Shown: positions 21,201 to 29,147 of the stretch, piece by piece
Numbering within the stretch: the first letter of the stretch is position 1
Layout: the number at the start of each line of letters is the position of its first letter
NCBI RefSeq assembly: GCF_009388985.1
Contig: NZ_CP036422.1
Location: 2,990,501 to 3,054,500, forward strand
Direction: 5' to 3'
Source: Halioglobus maricola
GTDB lineage: Bacteria > Pseudomonadota > Gammaproteobacteria > Pseudomonadales > Halieaceae
Length of the DNA: 64,000 bases
Made by a program: the position numbers and the translations under genes
Notes under the pieces: model-generated
Seen by the model: the letters and a program-made list of their open reading frames with translations, nothing else
What the model was told of the DNA's origin: nothing
Database searches by the model: none

Positions 21201-21546
21201 GTCACTGAGCGAAACTGCCGTACGCATTGTGGTGCCTGTGGGAGTCGCCTACGGGAGCGACGTACGCAAGGCGATGGACATCATGCTGGAAACAGCGCTC
21301 GAGGTCGACCTGGTCCTGGCTGAGCCAGAGCCTGTTGTCACCTTCGAAGACTTTGGCGACAACGCCCTGGTACTTTGGCTGCGCTGCTTCGGCTCAGACA
21401 ACCGACCCCGCGCGTGGACCGAGCTGCGTACTATCATCTATGAGAAGTTCACCGCAGCGGGTATTGTCATCGCCTTCCCGCAACGCGATATTCATCTGGA
21501 CACTAGTGCCCCGCTCCAGATTGAGCTCAGCAACCCGGATCGCTGA
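18289..21546 (+). CDS. large mechanosensitive channel, MscK/KefA-like
   Basis: A 1085-residue inner-membrane channel of the MscS superfamily. A signal sequence (residues 1-24) leads into a long coiled-coil periplasmic domain (about 25-450, Glu/Gln/Leu/Arg-rich). It is followed by many membrane helices (about 480-870), an acidic cytosolic loop (about 740-765), and the MscS core. The pore helix and beta domain are recognisable as GVGIGFGLQEIVANF and PVRVGDIISVG near residues 895-935. Size and domain order match MscK. Members open on hypo-osmotic shock to release ions. The last 20 nt overlap the 3' end of the convergent FG-GAP gene. Confidence 0.93.
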   Translation: MLITAQIRCIVLAGLLLLVSAVSAATPTLDDIAAERAAITSDSSLTEENRSSLLANLDRAQNQLEAANRFREQTAQFKAVMSEADNQTASFNQKLKDAQEAAEDAPPTAPTDASAADLEGQITLLLAERQALSERRTQLLTEVDELPARRKVIKTRLVELQSQAQTPVSESLPEIPRERVPALLAQAQLLANTAEKEALETEVLSEPSRGQIAAAERTWLGQAIESADSLLAVLNDSLEAARSSATAQQLETTYQLQEQLATQDPRLKTFARHNRELAQHLQQTAALTDTARNNGLSMQRLLESIEQDAALMQRRLDVAGRKELLGRVMITRLSSLPDIDELQRDMERRNELIASTSLTQIDTEEDFRALNERQEYLDVLVPDLASWDKDSRNLVNELVDQRSALLEDNLKGMSSLLSQLLDNNDNTARLIDSTEEFHRFLLGNLLWVRNFSYVDIGMLSDQLKNLLAPRYWQQLPRQLSSGYQEQPWSSALLILFLASLLLRWRLRPTYNELLSRPILVSGSTLWHILAGLICSVLLVLPWPLLVYIAGYLLKAAQPASELSDALAEALKLTARVLLALLFTRLLCSRLGVGRRFLKWDARMLDSIRNELNWAGPVVGIALVIDLTAFYLETLASGGPLGALATAVIAGSIIVFCVRLMQQDIFSEDRTLIIALRVISAVAAAVIGMQLVGLLFAGEIYLLALGRSIVLLGAIKLIGDVLERWLLILRSRIERQAREEQKNQLDEGDESSEETDDNLDLSSLSEAHRKLLAMGRFISLAVGLYIIWSPLLPALSLLDSAVLWQVTDSTASDGALRSITLFDLFVSGVILTVTALVTRHLPSLSEVFMREWFNISAGARYASSILMQYLVIAIGASMFLSTIGWEWGKVQWLVAALGVGIGFGLQEIVANFISGIIILFERPVRVGDIISVGQSEGVVRKINPRATVIETFDNKEHLIPNKELITGQVINWSLSETAVRIVVPVGVAYGSDVRKAMDIMLETALEVDLVLAEPEPVVTFEDFGDNALVLWLRCFGSDNRPRAWTELRTIIYEKFTAAGIVIAFPQRDIHLDTSAPLQIELSNPDR

Positions 21547-22951
21547 GGTTGTCGACCAGCATACCGAACAGACCCCCGGTCACCCGTTTGCGCCGGTCAC
21601 ATTGAGCCCAGATAGACACAGCGTTTTGGTCAAAACTGGCAAATACCACTTCAAGCACACCGCTGTTGTTAAGGTCCGTGATCACAGGGCCTCCGGCCTG
21701 ACCGTAGCCATCACTACTGGGGAACTGACGGGTGACAAAATTACCGTCTTCACCCTGCTCCATCCAATAGACGCCACGTGCGCCGTCACCGGAAACCGCG
21801 ATATCCAGACGTCCGTTACCGTTAAGATCGCCGGCGCCCAGATAGCCAGGTGCGGCTTGCCCTATGGGCCCCTCCACCGGGAAATGTGCAGGCCCAGTCA
21901 AGGTGCGCACTGACCAAAGCTCCCGGGGATCATCGGCTGGGGTGAACTCGTAGACCGCGGGCTCCGGGTATTCTGAGAACGGCCTGAAGGCCACGTTCTG
22001 GTTGGTGTGATTAGCTGCGATGAAACGGGTAACGCCGTCGCCGAGCAAATTCTCAACAGGCACAATGGCAAAACCCGGCCCCTGATCCACCCCAATAGCA
22101 TGGTGCAGAAAGCTGCCATCGCCCATGTTTTCAAACCACACAAAGGAAGCGATTCCCGCATTGCGATTATCGACAGGGATAAAAGGCTGGCCCAGCGGCA
22201 AACCGAAGAACTGCGGACTCACCACGTCCATCAGGCCGTCTTCATTCACGTCATAGGCGGTTAAAAGGCTGCCGCCGCCATTGCCAATGGTCATTGGTGC
22301 GCCGAACTCAGCGCCCCCCAGACCCGGGATTATCATGGTTTCGACCACATCGTCGAAAGCGTCCGAGGCATCGCCCGCGTCCTCACCCGTGGTCACGATG
22401 TCGGCAATGCCGTCACCAGTAAAATCTTCATACAACACTGAGTGAAACGAGAACGGGCTATTGCTAAGCAGATCGTGACGGACCCAACGCCGGCCCACAG
22501 CCTGGTTCTCCCACCAGGTGAGTGAGCCGCGTGAATTGCCTGCAAACGTGTCGAAGAAGTAACCACCGGGGACGATCACATCAAGGTCCCCGTCTTCATC
22601 GACGTCTGCCAGAGTGGGCCGATTGGGAAAAGTGATGCCGGCGGCCTCGTCAAAGATCGGAATCTGCTGCCACTGACGCAACGGGCCGTTGGGATAGTTG
22701 ATACCCGAGGCGTTCTTGAACAGGGTGAGCTTGCCGGCCTCAGGGATAATAGTCCCCTCCGGGCCCGCTACCAGTTCACCAAAACTGGAGACCACCATTT
22801 CCGGACGATCGCCACCAATCAGGTTGCCTGCCACCACAAAGGCAGCACCAGGGAGGCTGTCTTCGATGGTGTGTCGTTTGTAAATGGTCGATTGGGCCTG
22901 GGCGCCAGTCGCCAGGATGGCCAGGTAGAGCGCAGCGATTCGAATCCACAT
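21527..22951 (-). CDS. secreted FG-GAP/VCBS repeat protein
   Basis: A 474-residue exported protein with a signal peptide (MWIRIAALYLAILATGAQAQ) that fixes the start at the ATG at 22951, although the frame is open further upstream. At least five Asp-rich repeats of the form D-x-D-x-D/N-G-x-x-D are visible (for example DVDEDGDLDVIV, DFTGDGIADIVT, DVNEDGLMDVVS, DLNGNGRLDIAV, DLNNSGVLEVVF). They are typical of calcium-binding beta-propeller blades of the FG-GAP/VCBS class. Such proteins act as binding or scaffold domains outside the cell; no enzyme domain is attached. It may be regulated by the AraC-type gene just upstream on the same strand, but this is only proximity. Confidence 0.82.
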   Translation of the reverse strand: MWIRIAALYLAILATGAQAQSTIYKRHTIEDSLPGAAFVVAGNLIGGDRPEMVVSSFGELVAGPEGTIIPEAGKLTLFKNASGINYPNGPLRQWQQIPIFDEAAGITFPNRPTLADVDEDGDLDVIVPGGYFFDTFAGNSRGSLTWWENQAVGRRWVRHDLLSNSPFSFHSVLYEDFTGDGIADIVTTGEDAGDASDAFDDVVETMIIPGLGGAEFGAPMTIGNGGGSLLTAYDVNEDGLMDVVSPQFFGLPLGQPFIPVDNRNAGIASFVWFENMGDGSFLHHAIGVDQGPGFAIVPVENLLGDGVTRFIAANHTNQNVAFRPFSEYPEPAVYEFTPADDPRELWSVRTLTGPAHFPVEGPIGQAAPGYLGAGDLNGNGRLDIAVSGDGARGVYWMEQGEDGNFVTRQFPSSDGYGQAGGPVITDLNNSGVLEVVFASFDQNAVSIWAQCDRRKRVTGGLFGMLVDNLSDPGC

Positions 22952-23016
22952 ATCAGTGTCCTTATTCTGTGTTGTCGGCGAACATGAATCGCCATGATAG
23001 GCGTTCAGGGGGCGGG

Positions 23017-23030
23017 GTTCGTTCACGAAC
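23017..23030. promoter_or_regulatory. palindrome upstream of the FG-GAP gene
   Basis: GTTCGT-TC-ACGAAC is a perfect inverted repeat with a 2-nt centre, 66 nt upstream of the FG-GAP gene start. An AT-rich stretch (TTTATATTCTTATATATAAC, 23044-23063) further upstream could hold the promoter. An operator role is possible from symmetry and position only. Confidence 0.35.
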
Positions 23031-23102
23031 GCGATTCTGAACGATTTATATTCTTATATATAACAACGACTTAAGGATTTTCTAAGAAAAACGAGGTAGA
23101 TC

Positions 23103-24158
23103 TCAAGCAGATTGCCTCTGCTTGCGGTAGGCAGATGGCGTCAACCCCGTATATCGCTTGAACATGACATTGAAGGAAGTTTTGGAGTTGAAACCCACCC
23201 CCAGGCCAACATCCAACAGTGAGGAACCCTGCTGGCCCGGTGAGGCAATGAGCGTGCGAGCCTCTTCTACACGCGCTCGATTGATAAATTCGGAAAAATT
23301 GCACTTGTAGACATCATTGATGACTTCAGAGAGCGCACGGCCGGGCACGCCGAGGTCGCTGGCCAGGTCGCTCACAGCCAGTTGCGGATTGAGGTAAGGT
23401 TTTTCAACTGCCATAAACTCCGCAAGGCGCTCAGCAAGCGCCGGGTCGGATGGTCTGTCCTCGCTTGATACAGAGGTATCCAGGCCCAGGGCCTGCTCAC
23501 CAGTATCAACCGCTGGCAACAGCGCCGGGCGCCGCATCCCCTGCAGTACAAGATAGGCCAGCGCAAGACAGACTCCCACAAGAAACAGTGCATGTCCCAG
23601 CGCCATGCGCTGGGGCGACAAAACGAAACCCAGCGCTGAACGCAGTAACTCCAGCACTATCAACGCACTGAAGGCATAAAGTATTCGCTCCAGCCAGCGC
23701 AGCCCCTCGGGCTCCCCGGTCGAGCGCGTGCGCGCAATAATCTGCTTGAAGCGCGCCACCAGATGGAAGCTGGCAGCAATGTAAGCAATCATCAACAGAC
23801 CGAGCAGCGGCGCCAGCGTGCCACCCTCCTCTGGCACAATGAGACGCCATACCAGTACCCCCGCAAAGGGAAGCAGGTGCAATAGTTGAATTGGACGGTA
23901 GCGAAAGTCCCGATAGAGCAACTCACAAGTGGCGAAATACACCAGCGGCGCGTAGAAGAACCGCAAGCTGTTTGCGACGGCCTGCACATACTCACTCGCG
24001 ACAAGGTCCGCAACAAGACGCAACAGGTTGTGCACAACCAGCGCAAACAGGAACACCGTCATGGCGCGGTTGCGCCGTGTACTGTGCAGGTAGTATCCGA
24101 GCAGGCTGCCCAACACAACCAGCAATATCTGCAGGACGTTTGTCCAGGTGATCAGCAT
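23103..24158 (-). CDS. membrane AraC-family transcriptional regulator
   Basis: A 351-residue regulator with about six or seven N-terminal membrane helices (residues 1-215) in place of a cytosolic sensor domain, a linker, and a C-terminal AraC/XylS DNA-binding domain (about 240-348). The two helix-turn-helix units are recognisable in ASDLGVPGRALSEVIND and LDVGLGVGFNSKTSFNVMFK, followed by TGLTPSAYR. Proteins of this layout sense a signal in the membrane or outside and regulate nearby genes. An inverted repeat at 24172-24206 overlaps its own upstream region and may be an autoregulatory site. Its targets may include the FG-GAP gene downstream or the catabolic genes; nothing in the sequence decides this. 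Confidence 0.9.
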   Translation of the reverse strand: MLITWTNVLQILLVVLGSLLGYYLHSTRRNRAMTVFLFALVVHNLLRLVADLVASEYVQAVANSLRFFYAPLVYFATCELLYRDFRYRPIQLLHLLPFAGVLVWRLIVPEEGGTLAPLLGLLMIAYIAASFHLVARFKQIIARTRSTGEPEGLRWLERILYAFSALIVLELLRSALGFVLSPQRMALGHALFLVGVCLALAYLVLQGMRRPALLPAVDTGEQALGLDTSVSSEDRPSDPALAERLAEFMAVEKPYLNPQLAVSDLASDLGVPGRALSEVINDVYKCNFSEFINRARVEEARTLIASPGQQGSSLLDVGLGVGFNSKTSFNVMFKRYTGLTPSAYRKQRQSA

Positions 24159-24171
24159 TTAGGGCTAATGA

Positions 24172-24206
24172 TTTTCCGTAGTTGTAGCGAGTCAGTATAC
24201 GGAAAA
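24172..24206. promoter_or_regulatory. inverted repeat upstream of the AraC-type gene
   Basis: TTTTCCGTA (24172-24180) and TACGGAAAA (24198-24206) are perfect 9-nt arms separated by 17 nt, starting 14 nt upstream of the AraC-type start codon. The arm spacing puts the half-sites about two and a half helical turns apart, plausible for a dimeric regulator or for DNA looping. A regulatory function is inferred from symmetry and location. Confidence 0.45.
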
Positions 24207-24243
24207 AACCGGCATATTCCTGCCGAGGCGGGGATAGAAACCA

Positions 24244-24277
24244 GCAACTGAGTCAGGCCTATGGGCTGCTCAGTTGC
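24244..24277 (-). terminator. hairpin after the ABM gene
   Basis: GCAACTGAG (24244-24252) pairs perfectly with CTCAGTTGC (24269-24277). It lies 15 nt past the stop of the ABM gene on the minus strand, and a TGGTTTCT run follows on that strand. There is no strict U tract, so the terminator call is moderate. Confidence 0.45.
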
Positions 24278-24292
24278 CGGGGTTTACAGCGT

Positions 24293-24583
24293 TTATACGG
24301 CGTCGAGGATTTCTATTTCGGGGGGGCCTGCCACGAGCGCGGCCAAAACCTTATTGGCGTCGCGAAAATAGTCCGCCTTGCCATGCGCATCCAGGGCTTC
24401 GGCACTATCGTACTGTTCCAGGACCTTGTATATCTGACGGTCGGCCTTACTCCGATGCAAGGCATAGATAATATTACCAGGTTCGTTGGCTCGCACCTGT
24501 TCAGTCAAACTCAAAAATATCTGCTCAAACTCTGCGTTCTTACCTTCTTGGACCGTGATTGTTGCAATCAAACCTAAAGCCAT
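24293..24583 (-). CDS. antibiotic biosynthesis monooxygenase (ABM) domain protein
   Basis: A 96-residue one-domain protein with the ABM dimeric ferredoxin-like pattern: the first strand GLIATITVQEGKNAEFEQIF, a middle N-IYALHRSK, then IYKVLEQYDSAEALDAHGK and a terminal helix DYFRDANKVL. Such proteins are small quinol- or heme-type monooxygenases, or simply dimeric binding proteins, and are common in aromatic and lipid catabolic clusters. It follows the thiolase on the same strand after 75 nt, with a hairpin in between, so it may have separate transcription. The substrate is unknown. Confidence 0.85.
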   Translation of the reverse strand: MALGLIATITVQEGKNAEFEQIFLSLTEQVRANEPGNIIYALHRSKADRQIYKVLEQYDSAEALDAHGKADYFRDANKVLAALVAGPPEIEILDAV

Positions 24584-24610
24584 TGTGGTTCTCCTGTTTT
24601 TCTAGAAACC

Positions 24611-24645
24611 AGCGCTGGGCTCACCCCGTGAGATGTCCCAACGCT
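24611..24645 (-). terminator. hairpin between thiolase and ABM genes
   Basis: AGCGCTGGG and CCCAACGCT (outer arms, one mismatch) enclose CTCA/TGAG, giving a two-part stem 14 nt after the thiolase stop on the minus strand. GGTTTCTAG follows on that strand, with no clean U tract. It may attenuate rather than stop transcription. Confidence 0.35.
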
Positions 24646-24658
24646 TCTCTTCCTGGAC

Positions 24659-25837
24659 TCAGGCAACCTCAAACAGGCCCGCTGCACCCATACCGCCGCC
24701 CACGCACATGGTAATTACCACGTATTTAACGCCGCGACGTTTTCCCTCGATCAGAGCGTGACCAATCATGCGCGAGCCGCTCATACCGTAGGGGTGACCG
24801 ATAGAAATCGCACCGCCGTTGACGTTGAGCTTGTCGTTGTCGATACCCAGTTGGTCGCGGCAGTGTATTACCTGCACGGCAAATGCCTCGTTCAGCTCCC
24901 ACAGGCCGATATCACCCACGGACAGACCGTGCTGCTTGAGCAGCTTGGGTACCGCATATACCGGCCCAATACCCATCTCATCGGGTTCCAGACCTGCCAC
25001 GGCAATACCCCGGTAGATACCCAGAGGCTCAAGTCCTCTCTGTTCGGCCAGCTTTGCATCCATAACGACCTGCGCCGAGGAACCGTCCGAGAGCTGTGAA
25101 GCATTTCCCGCTGTAATGGTACCGCCGTCTATGACAGTCTTGAGGCCCGCCAGGCCTTCTATCGTCGTCGCACGCAGACCCTCGTCACGCTCGACAGTCG
25201 CTTCCACCTCAGATGCTTCGCCGGTTTCTTTATTCCATACGGTGCGCTTGCAGGTGACCGCCACCAATTCATCGTCATACTTGCCCGCTTCATAGGCTGC
25301 AGCCGTACGTTGTTGCGACTGCAAACCATACTCGTCCATTGCCTGACGCGAGACGTTGTAACGGCTCGCCACGACCTCCGCTGTCTGCAGCATTGGCATG
25401 TGGATATTCGGATGCATGGCCATCAGTTCCTCATCTACCATGCGATGCAGGTTCATGTGCTCGTTCTGCACCAGGGAAATAGAATCGAGACCACCACCCA
25501 CAACCACATCCATACCGTCATACATCACCTGCTTGGCGGCAGTTGCCACTGCCATCAGACCTGACGAACACTGACGATCAAGAGTCATGCCGGAGGTGGT
25601 CACCGGCAAACCTGCGCGCAAAGCAATCTGGCGAGCGACATTGGAACCCGTGGCGCCCTGTTGCAGAGCGCTGCCCATGATCACATCTTCCACCTCGCCG
25701 GGTTCGATACCGGCACGCCTGACTGCCTCAGCGACAGAGGCGGCGCCCAGTGATGCGCCACCCAGATTATTGAAGCCGCCCCGGTAGGCCTTGGCGATGG
25801 GTGTTCTTGCTGTCGATACAATTACTGCTTCTTTCAT
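24659..25837 (-). CDS. acetyl-CoA acyltransferase (thiolase)
   Basis: A 392-residue thiolase that cleaves 3-ketoacyl-CoA with CoA (degradative type), the last step of beta-oxidation. All catalytic residues are visible: nucleophile Cys90 in LDRQCSSGL, His348 in [10 protein letters not shown], and Cys378 in [11 protein letters not shown]. The length and the C-terminal [10 protein letters not shown] match the family. It is the first gene of a catabolic stretch with nitronate monooxygenase and long GST genes upstream on the same strand. With the acyl-CoA dehydrogenases and hydratase at 32-40 kb it could complete a beta-oxidation cycle, although the 3-hydroxyacyl-CoA dehydrogenase is missing from the window. 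Confidence 0.95.
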   Translation of the reverse strand: MKEAVIVSTARTPIAKAYRGGFNNLGGASLGAASVAEAVRRAGIEPGEVEDVIMGSALQQGATGSNVARQIALRAGLPVTTSGMTLDRQCSSGLMAVATAAKQVMYDGMDVVVGGGLDSISLVQNEHMNLHRMVDEELMAMHPNIHMPMLQTAEVVASRYNVSRQAMDEYGLQSQQRTAAAYEAGKYDDELVAVTCKRTVWNKETGEASEVEATVERDEGLRATTIEGLAGLKTVIDGGTITAGNASQLSDGSSAQVVMDAKLAEQRGLEPLGIYRGIAVAGLEPDEMGIGPVYAVPKLLKQHGLSVGDIGLWELNEAFAVQVIHCRDQLGIDNDKLNVNGGAISIGHPYGMSGSRMIGHALIEGKRRGVKYVVITMCVGGGMGAAGLFEVA

Positions 25838-25903
25838 GTGTTTTCTCCTTTGAATTCGAGTTTCACTATCCAGGGGTAAATGAGGGGACTGACCGCAATT
25901 TCT

Positions 25904-26851
25904 TCAAGCAGTATAGCTAGAAGCCAGACGGTCCACAGAGGCATAGAATCCCGCCATGGTCTCCTGGAGTATCTCCTCGGCGCTCTTCACCGCATCGATT
26001 CGTCCGACCACCTGGCCCGAGAGCGGTATCGCTGCCTCCATGTCACCACCAAAGTACAACTCCGGGATGCCCGCCATTTGCTCCATCACATTGAATTTGC
26101 CGAGTGGCAGCAAGCCATCAGTGCGCTCAGTGCGCAATGCACGCAAGGCTGGACGCGACGCCTGGTTGAGAAACACCGTGTCGGTTTCCTTGGCATCAAC
26201 GACGGCCTGCTTCCAGTTGTTGTGAACCGGGGAATCGGCACAACTGAGCATACGAGTGCCCATCTGCACACCCTCTGCGCCCATGGCAAAAGCACCGGCC
26301 ATGGAAACACCGTCACAGATACCTCCTGCGGCGATAATCGGCACATCAACCCTCGAGCGAATCAGCGGCAACAGCACCATGCTGGATACGGGGCTCGGAT
26401 TCTTGAAGCCGCCACCCTCTCCACCTTCTACCACCAGGCCATCCACGCCGTAGTCGATGGCCTTGAGGGCCATATCCAGTGTCGGCACCACGTGAAAAAC
26501 TTTTATGCCTGCTTCCTGGAAGGCCTTGGTGCACACATTCGGGCTGCCCGACGAAGTAGTGACGAACTTGATACCCTGCTCTATGACAAAGTCGATAATG
26601 TTGGTGCCCTTGACGTAGGACAGCGCCACATTCATGCCAAAGGGTTTGTCGGTAAGGTCGCGCATTTTTGCAACCTCAGCGCGGATGTTATCGAACTCGC
26701 CTGATGCAGTTTCGATAACACCCAGCCCACCCGCGTTACTGACAGCAGCAGCCAACTGGGACCGTGCGATCCAGCCCATCGGTGCTTGAATGATGGGATA
26801 GTCGGTGCCCGTCATTGCGGTCACTCGATTCCTTACTGGCTTTTCCGCCAT
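25904..26851 (-). CDS. nitronate monooxygenase-family FMN protein
   Basis: A 315-residue TIM-barrel flavoprotein of the nitronate monooxygenase/2-nitropropane dioxygenase family. FMN-binding features are IQAPMGWIA near the N-terminus, SNAGGLGVI, a phosphate-binding IIAAGGICDG loop and AFAMGAEGVQMGTRML. Family members oxidise nitronates, but many homologues next to acyl-CoA genes have unknown substrates or act as enoyl reductases. A second member lies at 49976-50974. The gene is between the thiolase (66 nt) and the long GST gene on the same strand, consistent with one catabolic transcript started at the 28.0 kb divergent promoter. Confidence 0.88.
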   Translation of the reverse strand: MAEKPVRNRVTAMTGTDYPIIQAPMGWIARSQLAAAVSNAGGLGVIETASGEFDNIRAEVAKMRDLTDKPFGMNVALSYVKGTNIIDFVIEQGIKFVTTSSGSPNVCTKAFQEAGIKVFHVVPTLDMALKAIDYGVDGLVVEGGEGGGFKNPSPVSSMVLLPLIRSRVDVPIIAAGGICDGVSMAGAFAMGAEGVQMGTRMLSCADSPVHNNWKQAVVDAKETDTVFLNQASRPALRALRTERTDGLLPLGKFNVMEQMAGIPELYFGGDMEAAIPLSGQVVGRIDAVKSAEEILQETMAGFYASVDRLASSYTA

Positions 26852-26915
26852 GGATAACTCCTATTTTCTCACTAACTGGTTTTTTTAATTTTCTCTATCT
26901 GAAAACCGACCGTGC

Positions 26916-27956
26916 TCACGCAGTGGCCAGCATCATCTCTACCCCGGAACCCTGCAGCAGCGCATCCACGCGCGCGCGATCGTCTTCGCTGAGCGACTGG
27001 TAGCGTTCATTGGTCCATTTGAGACACTTGGCCTGGTAAGGGAAGGTCTGCTGGACCCATGGCGCTCCGTCAATCTCAGCTTCCCAGGTTTTCTCCCCCG
27101 CCTGAACAGCACGTGCATTAGCTATCTGCGCGGGCGCGTAGACACGGCCAATCTCTGCCATCAGGCCGCGCAGGCTGTCTGGCTGATCCTCGAGCGCAAT
27201 CCAATCTGAATTCTTCGGCTCCAGACCACTCTGGTCTTCCATCAGGTCTACCCAGGCAACAGTGCGGGGCGACACTTCGTGGGCAATGGCCCTGGGTGTG
27301 GGGTCGAAACCGACCAGTTGGGTAAGTTGGCCATGTAGTCCAAAGTCACCGGCACCCGGGCGGCCACCCAGCATAAAAGGCTGGTTGGCCAGGTGATTTT
27401 CCATCGCCGCCAGGAAACGACGATAACTGGCGTCAATAACAGGAGCGGTAGTGTCATTGGAACCTACTACGTGAAGACGACCAATCTGGCGCTCCGCGAA
27501 AAATTGCTTGAAGTGCGCATGGTTTTCCTGAGAGACGCTCAAGTCAATACCAAGCGGTAACAGCGTGCCAGCGTTGTCCGCATCGATCTCAGGATACCAA
27601 CGATAGTGGAACATAAACTTGGTGCACCACTCGTCGGCAAAATCCTCGATCAGGTAATCAATAAACGCTAACGCAGGGTCAGGCGGGAGTACAGTGCGAC
27701 CGGGGTACATGGTCTCGAGCTTGCGAATGATAGGCGTGGAGTCACACTCAGCCCTTGTTTCGCCTCCCTCCTCAAAAAAGAACGTGGGATGAAAAGTCGG
27801 CCTGGGCTTCTCTACTCCAAGGGCATCACAGGCCTGCTCAGGCTGCCCCCAGCCTATGGCGTAAGGAACGCGCCGATAGCGCAGCAGGGCCACCATCTTC
27901 CGGGTGTAGGGTGAGGCGGTACCACCCACCAGCTTAATGGGTTCTTGTGAGGCCAT
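26916..27956 (-). CDS. long glutathione S-transferase-like protein (GST-1)
   Basis: A 346-residue protein with an N-terminal thioredoxin-like GST domain (KLVGGTASPYTRKM, then DSTPIIRKLE for the gamma-glutamyl contact) and a C-terminal helical domain with the usual FMLGGRPGAGDFGLHG. It is about 120-150 residues longer than ordinary bacterial GSTs. The frame is open far upstream, antisense to the next gene. I place the start at the ATG at 27956, where the GST domain begins and which leaves a divergent intergenic region. Three paralogues of similar long build lie at 28065, 40445 and 48771. It probably performs a glutathione-dependent addition, cleavage or isomerisation on the substrate of this region; the reaction is unknown. 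Confidence 0.85.
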   Translation of the reverse strand: MASQEPIKLVGGTASPYTRKMVALLRYRRVPYAIGWGQPEQACDALGVEKPRPTFHPTFFFEEGGETRAECDSTPIIRKLETMYPGRTVLPPDPALAFIDYLIEDFADEWCTKFMFHYRWYPEIDADNAGTLLPLGIDLSVSQENHAHFKQFFAERQIGRLHVVGSNDTTAPVIDASYRRFLAAMENHLANQPFMLGGRPGAGDFGLHGQLTQLVGFDPTPRAIAHEVSPRTVAWVDLMEDQSGLEPKNSDWIALEDQPDSLRGLMAEIGRVYAPAQIANARAVQAGEKTWEAEIDGAPWVQQTFPYQAKCLKWTNERYQSLSEDDRARVDALLQGSGVEMMLATA

Positions 27957-28009
27957 AGTAATACTCCTTGTTGCGGTGCCATCTGTCGCCGGCAAATCGG
28001 CATCGATAT

Positions 28010-28026
28010 TGACACATATAATGTCA
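28010..28026. promoter_or_regulatory. shared inverted repeat in the GST-1/GST-2 divergent promoter (site A)
   Basis: TGACA-CATATAA-TGTCA has perfect 5-nt arms and a 7-nt spacer, lying between the divergent starts at 27956 and 28065. It overlaps a second perfect palindrome, ATAATG-T-CATTAT (28018-28030), and the 12-mer ATTATGTAAACC (28026-28037) that recurs at 46461-46472. The same arm sequence and spacing occur at 36816, 46432 and 51028. It is likely an operator controlling both GST genes. Binding is inferred. Confidence 0.65.
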
Positions 28027-28064
28027 TTATGTAAACCTTGACTGAAGAACTGGGGGACAGTGAC

Positions 28065-29108
28065 ATGTATACAGGCGAGTACCAGCTGGTGGGTAGCGAG
28101 ATGAGCTTTTTCACCCGCAAACTGGAAGCACAGCTCCGCTTCCAGCAGATACCGTGGCGCTATGTGTTCAAGACTGAAGAGCGTAAGGGCGAGGTGGAAA
28201 AACGCGCCAACACGCACTTTATCCCTCTGCTGATAACTCCTGACAAGTGGTTGATTCACGACACCATCGCCATAGGACCTATGCTCAGCGACCGCTTTGA
28301 CCAGCGCTCTGTCGTACCGGAAACGGCCCTGCAGCGCATCTGTTGCTATGTCCTGGAGGACGCCTTCAACCACTGGCTGGGCCGCGTCTGCGTGCACTCC
28401 CGCTGGTGTTATCCAGACAACGTCGCCTGGGTTGGCCCCCGATTTGGTGCTAACTTGATGCTGGACCGCTCTGTCGACCAACCGTTTTCTGCTGAAGAGC
28501 TGACACAGCTCGCCCCCATTGGCCCCATGATGCATCAAGGGTTCGGCCAGGGCGTTTGCGAGACAAATGGTGTAGGACCGGACCAGGCTGAAGCAGTCCA
28601 GGGTGACTTCAAGAACATGCTGGACGCTCTTGCCACACACTTCGCCAGCAACGATTTTTTACTGGGTGACAGACCCTGCCTGGCAGACTTTGCCCTGGCG
28701 GGAGCCAGCAAGGCTCACTTTATCTGCGACCCCGAGCCTAAAAGTTGGCTGGGGGAACACAGCGAGATGCTGCATAAATATACCGAACGTTTTTACAGCG
28801 ACTGGCAAGGCGAGCTTGTGCCCTGGCCCTCGGGCGACAAGGTTCCGGCTACCCTGCACGTCGTTCTGGATTACCTTCAGGAGAGCTACTACCCGTCTGC
28901 CAGAGCCAACATCACGGCGGGCCTGGCGGGTGAAAAATACTACGAGTACGAATCCGGCTTTGGCACTATCCGGGCGCGCACCCAGCGGCGCCTCAACCTG
29001 GCCAGGCTGCACGTACAGGACGAACTTCAGCGCTCAGGTGGCGCGCAAGACCCCGGTGTACTAACGCTGTTCGCCGGACGCGGTATCCTGGAACACTACC
29101 TGAACTAG
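28065..29108 (+). CDS. long glutathione S-transferase-like protein (GST-2)
   Basis: A 347-residue GST-like protein transcribed divergently from GST-1. The thioredoxin-like part begins EYQLVGSEMSFFTRKLEAQL, with Ser-Phe-Phe-Thr-Arg at the usual catalytic turn. The helical domain carries FLLGDRPCLADFALAG, and a C-terminal extension (about 250-347) is shared in style with the other long GSTs. I choose the ATG at 28065, which has a GGGGGAC ribosome site 8 nt upstream; a TTG at 28038 is also in frame. The operator-like site A is 39 nt upstream. It is followed after 39 nt by a small membrane protein on the same strand. Substrate unknown. Confidence 0.82.
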   Translation: MYTGEYQLVGSEMSFFTRKLEAQLRFQQIPWRYVFKTEERKGEVEKRANTHFIPLLITPDKWLIHDTIAIGPMLSDRFDQRSVVPETALQRICCYVLEDAFNHWLGRVCVHSRWCYPDNVAWVGPRFGANLMLDRSVDQPFSAEELTQLAPIGPMMHQGFGQGVCETNGVGPDQAEAVQGDFKNMLDALATHFASNDFLLGDRPCLADFALAGASKAHFICDPEPKSWLGEHSEMLHKYTERFYSDWQGELVPWPSGDKVPATLHVVLDYLQESYYPSARANITAGLAGEKYYEYESGFGTIRARTQRRLNLARLHVQDELQRSGGAQDPGVLTLFAGRGILEHYLN

Positions 29109-29147
29109 CCCCGACTACCGCCATCTCCAACGCACAGGAAATAATCC

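Noticed and set aside
26916..28640. A 574-codon minus-strand frame covering GST-1 and extending to 28640
   Set aside because: The first 228 codons lie antisense to GST-2, and only the part from 27956 has a GST fold, so the longer frame is an artefact.
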